Origin: Saprospiraceae bacterium
GTDB lineage: Bacteria; Bacteroidota; Bacteroidia; Chitinophagales; Saprospiraceae
Assembly: GCA_020630475.1 (NCBI GenBank)
Contig: JAHDBI010000006.1
Coordinates: forward strand, 1 to 64,000
DNA length: 64,000 nt
Reading direction: 5' to 3'
Every line of letters starts with the position of its first letter. Positions within the stretch are counted from its first letter, which is position 1. Below, piece after piece: positions 29,191 to 38,451 of the stretch. The position numbers were made by a program, and so were the translations under genes. A model generated the notes under the pieces. The model saw only the letters and a program-made list of their open reading frames with translations. It did not search any database and was not told where the DNA came from.

Positions 29191-29757
29191 ATGGACCAAG
29201 AGAGCTTAGTATTAATATATAGATTCTTAATAGACATTGTAGTGGTTACTGCGCTTGTCAGAGGCATATATTTTGGATACAAGAAGGACAAAGAATTTGG
29301 ATTTACCTTTTACATTTTTAATGTGCTCATTTTCTTTGTGTGCTTCGTGATGGTGGAAGCCGACATCTCCATGGGATCTGCATTTGGATTGTTTGCCATT
29401 TTTGGAATTTTGCGATATCGAACGAACACCATTCCTCACAAGGAAATGACTTATCTATTCACATGTATTTCAATAGCCCTTATTAATGGAATGGCCAAAT
29501 TTGAAACGACTCTTTTCGTGATGAATGCTTTGATCTTATTCTTTGTATTAATTATGGAAAAATTGTGGTTTGCGAATAAGGAGCATTACAAGAATGTGAT
29601 ATATGAAAATGTTCGTTTAATTGAAAACGGGAATGATGAAGAGGTGATAAAGGACTTATGCAAAAGGACTTCTTTGAATATCGTCAAATACGAGATAAAG
29701 TCAATGAATTTTCTCAATGATTCCGCTGAATTAAAAGTGTTTTATATACCAGAATGA
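29191..29757 (+). CDS. DUF4956 membrane protein
   Basis: A 188-residue integral membrane protein. Hydrophobic segments lie at about residues 8-25, 34-52, 57-75 and 88-118, followed by a hydrophilic C-terminal domain with KRTSLNIVKYEIKSMNF. The conserved central motif FGLFAIFGILRYRTNTIPHKEMTYLF is typical of DUF4956. The family regularly occurs beside VTC-domain and CotH genes, which suggests a membrane partner of the polyphosphate polymerase. Its stop overlaps the DUF2490 start (ATGA). Confidence 0.9.
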   Translation: MDQESLVLIYRFLIDIVVVTALVRGIYFGYKKDKEFGFTFYIFNVLIFFVCFVMVEADISMGSAFGLFAIFGILRYRTNTIPHKEMTYLFTCISIALINGMAKFETTLFVMNALILFFVLIMEKLWFANKEHYKNVIYENVRLIENGNDEEVIKDLCKRTSLNIVKYEIKSMNFLNDSAELKVFYIPE

Positions 29758-30419
29758 GACAAACTATAAATGTTATATTAATTGGGTTATTCGTATTTCC
29801 TTGGAGTCCCATGGATGCTCAAGAAGAAAATCCTATTCGCTTAGATCAGGAATTTTGGATGCGTTATGGAATAGAGAAAAAAGTCAATAAAAAAATGGAT
29901 ATGACTTTACAGTGGTCTCGCCGATTTGATGACAAGAGAACATTTGTGAAGAACACCTTCCTCGAATTAGGTACAGATTATGGAATAACTAAAGCATTGA
30001 AAGTGGGTTTTTCTGTTCGGAGAATAGATCGAAGAGAGGGGCGTCCGGATCGTAATAGAATCACGTTTTCAGGGCGATTCAAGCATAAATTATACAAGTA
30101 TGCCTCTATGAGCTACAGAGTTAGGATAGAAAGGCAATGGGAAGAGGGAGAAGATCAAAGAGATCGTTTTAGAAGTAAATTATTACTCAAATCAAGTGAA
30201 TATAAATCTTTACCAAGACCTTATGTTTCAGCTGAGTATTTTTATTCCTTGCAAGGTGCTTTTGATGCTTGGTCAAAGAAGCGTTTTAAGCTAGGATTAT
30301 CCTATGATTTTTGGACAAATAATGAATTATCTGTGGCATTTATCGTTCAAGAAGATCTGAACATGAAAAAGCCTCAGAGAGATGAAGTATGGTCTGTAGA
30401 TTATACATATTCATTCTAA
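29754..30419 (+). CDS. DUF2490 outer-membrane protein
   Basis: A 221-residue protein with signal peptide (ending PMDAQ) and a beta-barrel pattern of alternating residues. It matches DUF2490: LDQEFWMRYGIEKKVNKKMDMTLQWSRRFDD at the start, YRVRIERQW in the middle and DYTYSF at the end, with a terminal Phe as in outer-membrane proteins. It is the last gene of the cotH-VTC-DUF4956 operon and overlaps DUF4956 by four bases. Its role is unknown; it could link the polyphosphate or kinase system to the outer membrane. Confidence 0.85.
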   Translation: MRQTINVILIGLFVFPWSPMDAQEENPIRLDQEFWMRYGIEKKVNKKMDMTLQWSRRFDDKRTFVKNTFLELGTDYGITKALKVGFSVRRIDRREGRPDRNRITFSGRFKHKLYKYASMSYRVRIERQWEEGEDQRDRFRSKLLLKSSEYKSLPRPYVSAEYFYSLQGAFDAWSKKRFKLGLSYDFWTNNELSVAFIVQEDLNMKKPQRDEVWSVDYTYSF

Positions 30420-30421
30420 GC

Positions 30422-30444
30422 TTATTTAGATTTCATCTAAATAA
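30422..30444 (+). terminator. Perfect hairpin after the cotH operon
   Basis: TTATTTAGAT and ATCTAAATAA form 10-base perfect arms around TTC, starting two bases after the DUF2490 stop. It is AT-rich and has no long U-tract. A weak terminator or an mRNA-protecting hairpin are both possible. Confidence 0.45.
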
Positions 30445-30464
30445 ATAATACACATATATATTAA

Positions 30465-30495
30465 TTGTTAATAAGCCTCTTGATTGATACTTTTG
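30465..30495 (+). promoter_or_regulatory. Promoter of the act-cox respiratory operon
   Basis: TTG (30465-30467), a 20-base spacer, then TACTTTTG (30488-30495) match the Bacteroidota housekeeping promoter (TTG-N19-21-TAnnTTTG) exactly. Transcription should begin near 30500, leaving a leader of about 65 bases before actA. No other such match is seen up to the terminator at 46035, so this promoter may drive the whole block. Confidence 0.75.
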
Positions 30496-30567
30496 GCACA
30501 AATTCGTGGGTAAACCTGAGAATTACCGAAAACCACTTTAAAAAAAACGCTTTAAAGAGAAAAAGTA

Positions 30568-31974
30568 ATGATATATAATCATTTGAAGCTGAAAGCTTTT
30601 TTAACCTGTCTACTCTTCACTTTTTCCGTCGCGATTATCGCTCAACCATCTGTTGACGTCGGTAAGGCCGCATTCAAAAATTACTGTGCACAGTGTCACG
30701 CAAAAGATATGAAGTCTGATGCCACTGGACCTGCATTGATGGGAGCGGAAGAGCGATGGGCAGATTATCCAAGAGAAGATCTTTATGCTTGGATTAGAAA
30801 TTCCCAAAAAATGATTGCTGCGGGTCACCCAAGAGCAGTCGAGTTATGGGCAGAGTATAAACCAACCATCATGACAGCGATGGATAATTTAACAGATGAT
30901 GAAATTGAATCTGTTTTATTGTATGTCAACGATGTTGTTGTGAATGGCACCGGAGGAGGTGGCGGTGGTGAATTACCCACAGAAAGTGTTGGAGTCCAAG
31001 GATCAAATACTTGGATGTATTGGTTGTTGCTCGCTGTTTTAGCTGTTTTAGCGCTTATTCTCACGCGTGTTATAGGTAGCTTGAACAAAATTGCAGCCGC
31101 TAAGGAAGGAACGACTTATGAAGGAAAAACTTTATTGGAAACATTAACAAGTAAGGGTGTCGTAAGCTTTGTAATTTTTGCCTTAGTGGTTTTAGGCGGT
31201 TACACCACGGTGAATAATGCAGTTGGCCTCGGTCGCCAACAAGGATATGCTCCCGAGCAACCTATTAAGTTTTCTCATGAAACTCATGCGGGCATCAATC
31301 AGATTGATTGTCAATATTGTCATGATGGTGCCAGAAGATCTAAGCATGCAGTAATCCCTGCAGCGAATACATGTATGAATTGTCACAAGGCGATTAAAGA
31401 AGGATCAGAATATGGTACTGCGGAAATCACAAAAATTTATGCCTCTATAGGATATGACCCTACGGCGAATTCTTACATAGAAAACTATGAAGATAAGTCA
31501 GAAGAAGAACTCCAAGCTATCTATAGCAAATGGATTGGAGATAGATATATGAAAGCGGAAGGAATTGACGAATTGGATAAAGAAGGAAAGCGAGTTGTAG
31601 CTGAGCAGTGGGATGGAATTGTAAGTTCTTTAACCAATGATCAAAAGAAAAAAATTCAAGGACCTATAGAATGGGTGAGAATTCACAATTTACCGGATCA
31701 TGTTTATTTCAATCATGCTCAACACGTAACCGTAGGAAAACTAGAGTGCCAACAGTGCCATGGTAAGGTGGAAGAAATGAAAGTGCTTGAGCAATTCTCT
31801 CCACTATCAATGGGTTGGTGTGTGAATTGTCACAGACAAACCGAGGTTCAGTTTGGAGATAACGAGTATTATCAATCTTATGTTAAATATCACGACGAAA
31901 TTCAGAAAGGTGAAAGAGATAAGGTGACCGTGGAAGACATAGGAGGATTAGAATGTCAAAAATGTCATTATTAA
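30568..31974 (+). CDS. actA: Alternative complex III multiheme cytochrome c (ActA)
   Basis: A 468-residue subunit of quinol:cytochrome c oxidoreductase (ACIII). After a signal peptide there is a monoheme cytochrome c domain (CAQCH near residue 38), a Gly/Pro linker, a membrane segment (about 150-170), a second hydrophobic segment (about 196-215), then five CXXCH motifs (CQYCH, CMNCH, CQQCH, CVNCH, CQKCH). The pentaheme part corresponds to ActA, which passes electrons from the FeS subunit ActB toward cytochrome c. The N-terminal monoheme domain brings the total to six hemes in one chain. It is the first gene of the operon. Confidence 0.93.
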   Translation: MIYNHLKLKAFLTCLLFTFSVAIIAQPSVDVGKAAFKNYCAQCHAKDMKSDATGPALMGAEERWADYPREDLYAWIRNSQKMIAAGHPRAVELWAEYKPTIMTAMDNLTDDEIESVLLYVNDVVVNGTGGGGGGELPTESVGVQGSNTWMYWLLLAVLAVLALILTRVIGSLNKIAAAKEGTTYEGKTLLETLTSKGVVSFVIFALVVLGGYTTVNNAVGLGRQQGYAPEQPIKFSHETHAGINQIDCQYCHDGARRSKHAVIPAANTCMNCHKAIKEGSEYGTAEITKIYASIGYDPTANSYIENYEDKSEEELQAIYSKWIGDRYMKAEGIDELDKEGKRVVAEQWDGIVSSLTNDQKKKIQGPIEWVRIHNLPDHVYFNHAQHVTVGKLECQQCHGKVEEMKVLEQFSPLSMGWCVNCHRQTEVQFGDNEYYQSYVKYHDEIQKGERDKVTVEDIGGLECQKCHY

Positions 31975-32019
31975 TCTAATCAGTTAATAGACATTATAAA
32001 TAAAACGCGAAACAACGCT

Positions 32020-35000
32020 ATGAACAAAAAACAATCACAAGTTTGGATCGGAGAAAAAGACCTTAACGGTGATCAGGATTTTATCAAAGAACAACAGTCC
32101 GAGTTTGTTGAGCTTCCTATTGTTGAGGGGCTTGGAAATGAAGAGCTTGTCGAAAATCTTGGAGGTAATAGAAGGGACTTTTTAAGGTTCCTAGGTTTTG
32201 GAATTGGTGCTGCAACTGTAGCAGCAAGTTGTGACACGCCTATTAAGCGTGCTATTCCTTATGTTGTTAAACCAGATGAAATTGTTCCAGGTGTGGCTAA
32301 CTATTATGCTTCTACCTATGTGAATGGAGGAGATTTTTGTCCAGTATTGGTAAAGACGAGAGAGGGTAGACCAATCAAAATCGAAGGTAACGCTAGTTCG
32401 ATGATGACTAAAGGTGGGACTAGTGCTAGAGCACAAGCGAGTGTTTTAAGCTTGTATGATACCAACAGATTACAAGGGCCAAAGAAAAAAGACGGAGACG
32501 CGTGGATTGATGTTAAGTGGAATGACCTTGACAAAGAGTTGATGTCTAAGTTTGGTGCTGAAACAAGAATTCGTGTATTGACCAATACGGTTTTAAGCCC
32601 TTCAGCGAAAGCTGCAATGAATACTTTCGTTGCTAAATACCCTGAGGCTAAAATTTATACCTATGATCCTGTTTCAAGTGCAGCAATTTTAGATGCTTGT
32701 GAACAGAATTTTGGACATAGAGTTATTCCAGATTATCGATTTGACAAAGCAGAGGTGATTGTAAGTTTCAATGCTGATTTTCTAGGTACTTGGATTTCTC
32801 CGGTTGAATACGCTCAACAGTACGTAAAGAATAGAAAGATCGATAATGTTGATCATGCTAAAATGTCAAGACATATTCAGGTGGAAAACCACATGTCTTT
32901 AACAGGTTCTAATGCTGATAACAGAATACTAGTTAAACCTTCTGAGCAAGGTGCTGCGATTGCATACTTAGCCAATAAGATTGTTGGTGGAGTATCAGTG
33001 AAGAAATTAAACGATCAAGCGAAGAAAGCACTAGATAAAGTTGCTAGCGAATTGAAAAACGCTGCCGGAAAATCTTTAGTAGTTTCCGGGTCGAACAATA
33101 CAGGCGAACAAATATTAATCAATGCTATCAATAATGCATTAGGAAATATTGGTACAACCGTTGGTTTTAATGCTGTTTCTTACCAAAGACAAGGTGATGA
33201 AAATGATTTCAATGATCTTGTGAAAGAAATGAAGCAAGGTGCGGTTGATGTAGTGATTTTTAACCAATGTAATCCTGCGTATGACACACCAAGTAAGGCC
33301 TTATTTGAGGAAGGACTAGCCAAGGTAGGAACTAAGGTTTCTATGTGTTATAGTGTGGATGAAACAGCTACATTATGTGATTATTTAGCTCCAGTTCACC
33401 ATTATTTAGAAAGCTGGGGTGATGTGGAAGCAAAAAGAGGACATTACGGTTTAATACAGCCAGTAATCTCACCATTATTCGATACGAGACAAGCAGCATT
33501 AAGCATGCTTTCATGGTCTGGAGCAGCACCACAAACTGAACAGCCATATCTATCTTTTGTAAAACAACAATGGAAAGACAGTGCTTTTGCGAGCCAGTCT
33601 ACTTATGCGACTTTTAATGGATTTTGGGATGCTGCTTTACACGATGGCGTGTTTCACATGGATAAAGGCGATTTAGGTGTAAGCTTCAATGGTAATGTGG
33701 CTGATGCTGCGGCCAATATTACGCCATCATTCAACGGAGAATTGGAAATTAATTTCTTTGAAACCGTGAATATGGGTAATGGACAATTTGCTAATAACCC
33801 TTGGTTACAAGAAATGCCAGATCCAGTAGGACGTACTTCATGGGGCAACTATTTGGCTGTGCCTGTTGCTTTTGATGGAGTAAGGAAGTTCGTCGGTATG
33901 AATGACTTGAAGGATGGAGATTTGGTAGAATTAACTATAGGCGGTACGACTATTACTGTCCCCGTTTTACAACAATTTGGGCAAATGCCAGGAACGGTTA
34001 GTTTGGCCTTAGGATACGGTAGAGAATCTGTATCACCTACTTCAAAAGGTATTGGTGTGAATGTTAATCCATTTGTACACCCTAACCTTCGAAAGTTTCA
34101 ATATTTAAATTTTGAAGTTTCCATCGGTAAAAAAGTTGGAAAGGTTGATGATTTTGCTTGTGTCCAATATCACCATACAATAGGTGTTGAAGGTCAAGAT
34201 AAAGAAACTGGCGAAACCATCAATGCGGATGAAGCTGCTTTAGTATTCTTTAACTATGGAATGGTTAAGCAAGGATACCAAGGAAGTTTAACAGAAAGAT
34301 CCATCATGTTTAATTCATCTTTAGATGAATTAAAAGAGAGCGTTGAGCATCTTCATGAGAAGCGTCATGAATATCAACATCTGAATGAGCAAACATTGTA
34401 TCCTTACGAGGAATACAAAGAAAATAGATATGACCAAGGTCACCACTGGGGAATGCATGTAGATTTAAACGCATGTATCGGTTGTGGAGCATGTACGGTT
34501 TCTTGTATGGCTGAGAATAATATTCCAGTGGTAGGAAAAGAAGAAGTATCAAGACACCATGAAATGACTTGGTTAAGAATTGATAGATACTATTACGGGG
34601 ATCATGAGAACCCAAATGTGGTATATCAACCAATGATGTGTCAGCACTGTGATAATGCTCCTTGTGAGAATGTATGTCCGGTGAATGCAACAAACCACTC
34701 CGCTGAAGGTCTAAACCAAATGGCGTATAATAGATGTGTGGGGACAAGATATTGTGCTAACAACTGTCCATACAAAGTGAGAAGATTTAATTGGTTGGAT
34801 TATACTACTGCGGATTTATTCCCAGCAAACCAACCTACATTGAATGGGGAGGAAATTCCATTTGGAGCTGATAACTTAACTAGAATGGTATTGAATCCAG
34901 ACGTTACAGTGAGATCGAGAGGAGTGATTGAGAAATGTAGTTTCTGTGTACAAAGAATACAAGAAGGAAAATTAACCGCGAAAAAAGAAGGTAGAAGATT

Positions 35001-35205
35001 AAGAGATCATGATGTGAAGACAGCTTGTCAAACAGCTTGTCCTACGGGAGCTATCACTTTTGGTGACACGAATAATCCGAAGGGAGAATTAGCTAAGAAG
35101 TTGAAGTCACCTTTAAACTTCGTATCCCTTGAGGAAGTCAACGTGAAATCTTCTGTTACTTACACGATGAAAGTGAATAACAGAAATGAATCTTTAGACG
35201 CTTAA
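32020..35205 (+). CDS. actB: ACIII molybdopterin-like/iron-sulfur subunit (ActB)
   Basis: A 1061-residue fusion typical of ActB. The N-terminus has a Tat-like NRRDFLRFLGFGIG followed by a lipobox AASC, so the protein is exported and probably acylated. Residues about 60-750 resemble a molybdopterin oxidoreductase, but ACIII members lack the cofactor. The C-terminal domain (about 790-1061) is ferredoxin-like with CIGCGACTVSC, CQHCDNAPCENVCP, CVGTRYCANNCP and CSFCVQRI...CQTACPTGA for FeS clusters. It takes electrons from quinol sites in the membrane subunits and delivers them to ActA. Lies 45 bases after actA. Confidence 0.95.
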   Translation: MNKKQSQVWIGEKDLNGDQDFIKEQQSEFVELPIVEGLGNEELVENLGGNRRDFLRFLGFGIGAATVAASCDTPIKRAIPYVVKPDEIVPGVANYYASTYVNGGDFCPVLVKTREGRPIKIEGNASSMMTKGGTSARAQASVLSLYDTNRLQGPKKKDGDAWIDVKWNDLDKELMSKFGAETRIRVLTNTVLSPSAKAAMNTFVAKYPEAKIYTYDPVSSAAILDACEQNFGHRVIPDYRFDKAEVIVSFNADFLGTWISPVEYAQQYVKNRKIDNVDHAKMSRHIQVENHMSLTGSNADNRILVKPSEQGAAIAYLANKIVGGVSVKKLNDQAKKALDKVASELKNAAGKSLVVSGSNNTGEQILINAINNALGNIGTTVGFNAVSYQRQGDENDFNDLVKEMKQGAVDVVIFNQCNPAYDTPSKALFEEGLAKVGTKVSMCYSVDETATLCDYLAPVHHYLESWGDVEAKRGHYGLIQPVISPLFDTRQAALSMLSWSGAAPQTEQPYLSFVKQQWKDSAFASQSTYATFNGFWDAALHDGVFHMDKGDLGVSFNGNVADAAANITPSFNGELEINFFETVNMGNGQFANNPWLQEMPDPVGRTSWGNYLAVPVAFDGVRKFVGMNDLKDGDLVELTIGGTTITVPVLQQFGQMPGTVSLALGYGRESVSPTSKGIGVNVNPFVHPNLRKFQYLNFEVSIGKKVGKVDDFACVQYHHTIGVEGQDKETGETINADEAALVFFNYGMVKQGYQGSLTERSIMFNSSLDELKESVEHLHEKRHEYQHLNEQTLYPYEEYKENRYDQGHHWGMHVDLNACIGCGACTVSCMAENNIPVVGKEEVSRHHEMTWLRIDRYYYGDHENPNVVYQPMMCQHCDNAPCENVCPVNATNHSAEGLNQMAYNRCVGTRYCANNCPYKVRRFNWLDYTTADLFPANQPTLNGEEIPFGADNLTRMVLNPDVTVRSRGVIEKCSFCVQRIQEGKLTAKKEGRRLRDHDVKTACQTACPTGAITFGDTNNPKGELAKKLKSPLNFVSLEEVNVKSSVTYTMKVNNRNESLDA

Positions 35206-35247
35206 TTTTTGAAATTAATATTGAATAAACCGCCAACAATTTAATAT

Positions 35248-36978
35248 ATGAGTGCTGTTGTAAGTCCAATTCGAGATCCATTAATTTACGGACATAAGTC
35301 CTATCATGATATTACTGAGGATCTTGTATCTCCAACGGAGCGAACACCGAGCGCCCCTTGGGTGATTGGTTTCATTTTATCTATCTCATTATTGGGATTC
35401 GGTCTTTTCTGTATTGCTTGGACAATATGGCATGGAATCGGTACTTGGAACTTGAATCGTACTGTTGGATGGGGTTGGGATATCACCAACTTCGTTTGGT
35501 GGATCGGTATCGGTCACGCAGGAACTTTGATTTCAGCTATCCTTTTATTGTTTAGACAAAAATGGAGAACAGGAGTGAACAGAGCTGCTGAGGCCATGAC
35601 GATTTTTGCGGTTATTTGTGCCGCGTTATTCCCAGGTATTCACGTAGGACGGGCATGGGTAGTATTTTACTTCTTCCCTTATCCGAATACAAGAGGTCCT
35701 CTTTGGCCGAACTTTAATTCGCCACTTCTTTGGGACCTTTTTGCGATTAGCACATATTTCACGGTATCCTTATTATTCTGGTATACCGGTTTAGTTCCTG
35801 ATTTTGCAACAGTAAGAGATAGAGCAAAAGGAATGAGAAAGAAGGTATATAACTTCTTATCTTTTGGTTGGGTTGGTTCGGCAAAGCACTGGCAAAGATG
35901 GGAAGCATTATCTCTTGTACTTGCAGGTATTGCTACGCCATTAGTACTTTCTGTACACACGATTGTAAGTTTTGATTTCGCCACTTCAGTTATTCCTGGA
36001 TGGCATACGACTATATTCCCACCATATTTTGTTGCTGGAGCCATATTCTCAGGTTTTGCGATGGTACTTACCCTAATGTTGGTGGTAAGAAAGGTATTGC
36101 ACCTTGAAGAGTACATCACATTGAATCACGTCGAATCAATGAATAAGGTCATTTTGGCTACAGGAAGTATTGTTGGAGTTGCTTATTTGACGGAGTTATT
36201 TGTTGCTTGGTACTCAGGATATGTTTACGAGCAGTTTGCATTCTTTAACAGGGCCTTAGGACCTTATTGGTGGTCATACTTTGGAATGATGTTTTGTAAT
36301 GTTATTTCTCCTCAGTTTTTCTGGAGTAGAAAAATTAGAAGGTCAGTGGCATGGACGTTCTTCTTATCTATTGTGATTAATATAGGTATGTGGTTTGAGC
36401 GATTCGTGATTATTGCAACGACCCTGGCTAGAGATTATATTCCTTCAAGTTGGAGTTATTATTCTCCAACATGGGTAGAAATAGGAATTTTCATTGGAAC
36501 AATAGGATTGTTCTTTACACTATTCTTGATTTTCTGTCGTGTGGCTCCTGTTGTGGCTGTCGCCGAAGTTAAAAGTATATTGAAATCTTCTGGAGATCAG
36601 TATTGTGGTCCTGATGCTATTCATCACGGACATGGACACGATGATCATGGACATGATCATAGCCATGAAGAACATGCTGTGGCAGAATCTGTGAAGGAAG
36701 AGGTAGCAGCGGTGGTAGAAGCCGTTGAAGACGATCTCAAAAAATTAGAAGGTATCGGGCCTAAAGTCGAAGCAGCTTTGAAAAAAGCAGGCGTTAAAAC
36801 TTTTGCCGCTTTAGCTGGTAGTGATACAAACGATTTACAAACAATACTTGATGAAGGTGATGGTAATTTCATGGGCAATAGTCCAGAGTCTTGGCCGCAT
36901 CAAGCGCGCCTAGCTATGGAAGGGAAATGGGATGAGTTGGAGAAATTACAGGATGAATTGCAGGGTGGTAAATATTAA
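35248..36978 (+). CDS. actC: ACIII NrfD-like membrane subunit (ActC) with HhH tail
   Basis: A 576-residue inner-membrane protein of the NrfD/PsrC family, the main quinol-binding and presumed proton-translocating subunit of ACIII. About ten membrane segments span residues 30-435, including GWDITNFVWWIGIGHAGTLISA. The usual ActC ends near residue 450. Here a His/Asp-rich linker (about 459-475) follows, then a C-terminal helix-hairpin-helix-like domain (about 493-576) with LEGIGPKVEAALKKAG and ending WDELEKLQDELQGGKY. That soluble tail is foreign to the NrfD fold. It resembles the HhH module found on some Bacteroidota ribosomal L21 proteins. Confidence 0.93.
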   Translation: MSAVVSPIRDPLIYGHKSYHDITEDLVSPTERTPSAPWVIGFILSISLLGFGLFCIAWTIWHGIGTWNLNRTVGWGWDITNFVWWIGIGHAGTLISAILLLFRQKWRTGVNRAAEAMTIFAVICAALFPGIHVGRAWVVFYFFPYPNTRGPLWPNFNSPLLWDLFAISTYFTVSLLFWYTGLVPDFATVRDRAKGMRKKVYNFLSFGWVGSAKHWQRWEALSLVLAGIATPLVLSVHTIVSFDFATSVIPGWHTTIFPPYFVAGAIFSGFAMVLTLMLVVRKVLHLEEYITLNHVESMNKVILATGSIVGVAYLTELFVAWYSGYVYEQFAFFNRALGPYWWSYFGMMFCNVISPQFFWSRKIRRSVAWTFFLSIVINIGMWFERFVIIATTLARDYIPSSWSYYSPTWVEIGIFIGTIGLFFTLFLIFCRVAPVVAVAEVKSILKSSGDQYCGPDAIHHGHGHDDHGHDHSHEEHAVAESVKEEVAAVVEAVEDDLKKLEGIGPKVEAALKKAGVKTFAALAGSDTNDLQTILDEGDGNFMGNSPESWPHQARLAMEGKWDELEKLQDELQGGKY

Positions 36979-36999
36979 AAGAAAAGACAAAACATTAAA

Positions 37000-37524
37000 A
37001 TGGCACATACGAATAGAAATGTGATTTACGGCCTTTATGATGATGAAGAAATCATGTTAACGGCAATAAAAGAAGCCAATGCTCAGCACTTGGAAATTAT
37101 GGATGTTTACACACCATTTCCAGTTCACGGTTTGGATCCTTTATTAGGTTTATCAGAATCAAGACTTCACATAGCTGGGTTTATCTATGGATTGCTAGGT
37201 ACATTGACGGCTTTTTTAGGAATGACTTGGATATTTACAAAGGATTGGCCAGTAGTATTTGGGGGGAAACCTCATTGGTCTGTTCCAGCATTTATTCCAA
37301 TAACATTTGAGCTAACTGTTCTGTTTGCAGCCATTGGTATGACGTTTACATTTTATATCGTATGTGGACTTGGACCTGGAGTAACGAATGAAGTATTGGA
37401 TGATAGAATTACCGATGATAAGTTTTGTATCGCATTTGACGAATCTGAAGTTGATTCAGCGAAAGCTAAATCATTTTTATCATCTACAGGTGCATCAGAA
37501 ATTAACAAGAAGATCTTAAGCTAG
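37000..37524 (+). CDS. actD: ACIII subunit ActD (DUF3341)
   Basis: A 174-residue membrane protein of the DUF3341 family, known as ActD. It has a hydrophilic N-terminal domain (VIYGLYDDEEIMLTAIKEANA, DVYTPFPVHGLD), two membrane helices (about 58-76 and 103-124) with GKPHWSVPAFIPITFELTVL between them, and a short C-terminal domain. It binds ActC and ActF in the membrane arm. It lies 21 bases after actC and 7 before actE. Confidence 0.95.
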   Translation: MAHTNRNVIYGLYDDEEIMLTAIKEANAQHLEIMDVYTPFPVHGLDPLLGLSESRLHIAGFIYGLLGTLTAFLGMTWIFTKDWPVVFGGKPHWSVPAFIPITFELTVLFAAIGMTFTFYIVCGLGPGVTNEVLDDRITDDKFCIAFDESEVDSAKAKSFLSSTGASEINKKILS

Positions 37525-37531
37525 TGATATC

Positions 37532-38425
37532 ATGAAAGGAAAAACAAATAACTTAATATTGGTCATCGCGATAGCTACAATCATGTTTTTGTCTAGCTGT
37601 CAACAAGCTGGGATGGATAATCCTGGTAGTGAGTTTATGCCTGATATGGCACACTCTATTGCTTATGAGGCAAACTCATATAGTTATTATTATAACAACA
37701 CTTGGGGTAGCAAAGAGGATTATTACAAAATGGCTCAACCTCGTGTTCCGGTTAAAGGCACCATTCCGCGAGGATATGCAGGTGGCGCGGGTGCAGCCTC
37801 TACAGATAATGGTTTTGCCATGGCTCCAAATGGAAGCGTACCATATTACTATGATGATACTGAAGAAGAAAGAACAAGAGCAACAAATGAAATCATCGAT
37901 AATCCATTTCCAATTACAGATGCAGGGTTAGCGGAAGGAAAAGAACTTTACAGTGTTTTTTGCGCTACTTGTCATGGTGAAAAGGGTGATGGTGGTGGAT
38001 ATCTTGTAAGAGACGACGGAGGTAAATATCCTGTCCAACCGGCAAATTTTTTACTCGATGAATTTGTGGCAGCATCTAATGGAAGATATTATCACTCAAT
38101 TATGTACGGTAAGAACATGATGGGTGGTTATGCTGATAAATTATCTTACGAGGAAAGATGGAATGTAATTCATTATATCCATTCCCTTCAAGCCAAAGAA
38201 AAAAAACTTGTCTATAGCCAAATGGAAAATACCCTAAACGGGGTGGATCGACCTGCAGGTGAAATGGTGGTACATGTTGATGAGGACCATGGAGATGGTC
38301 ATCACGACGCGCATGAATCGCATGATGGACATGGAGATTCAGATCACGGTGAAGAAGATCATGGTAGTCACGATCATGGAGATGATCACGGACATGGAGA
38401 TGATCACAATAATGACCACCATTAA
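37532..38425 (+). CDS. actE: ACIII monoheme cytochrome c (ActE) with His-rich tail
   Basis: A 297-residue lipoprotein cytochrome: lipobox LSSC near residue 19, then a cytochrome c domain with one CATCH heme site (about residue 148) and a probable axial Met in KNMMGGYADKLSYEERW. The F. johnsoniae ACIII structure has two lipid-anchored subunits; ActB and ActE both carry lipoboxes here. The last 50 residues are almost only His, Asp, Gly and Glu (HGDGHHDAHESHDGHGDSDH and onward). This is not needed for heme binding and looks like a metal-binding or flexible acidic tail. Confidence 0.94.
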   Translation: MKGKTNNLILVIAIATIMFLSSCQQAGMDNPGSEFMPDMAHSIAYEANSYSYYYNNTWGSKEDYYKMAQPRVPVKGTIPRGYAGGAGAASTDNGFAMAPNGSVPYYYDDTEEERTRATNEIIDNPFPITDAGLAEGKELYSVFCATCHGEKGDGGGYLVRDDGGKYPVQPANFLLDEFVAASNGRYYHSIMYGKNMMGGYADKLSYEERWNVIHYIHSLQAKEKKLVYSQMENTLNGVDRPAGEMVVHVDEDHGDGHHDAHESHDGHGDSDHGEEDHGSHDHGDDHGHGDDHNNDHH

Positions 38426-38451
38426 TTAACGAATACTATCAACTTATATAA

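Noticed and set aside
34310-36119. Minus-strand frames of about 145 codons opposite actB and actC
   Set aside because: They mirror the codon pattern of strongly conserved respiratory genes and show no family features.
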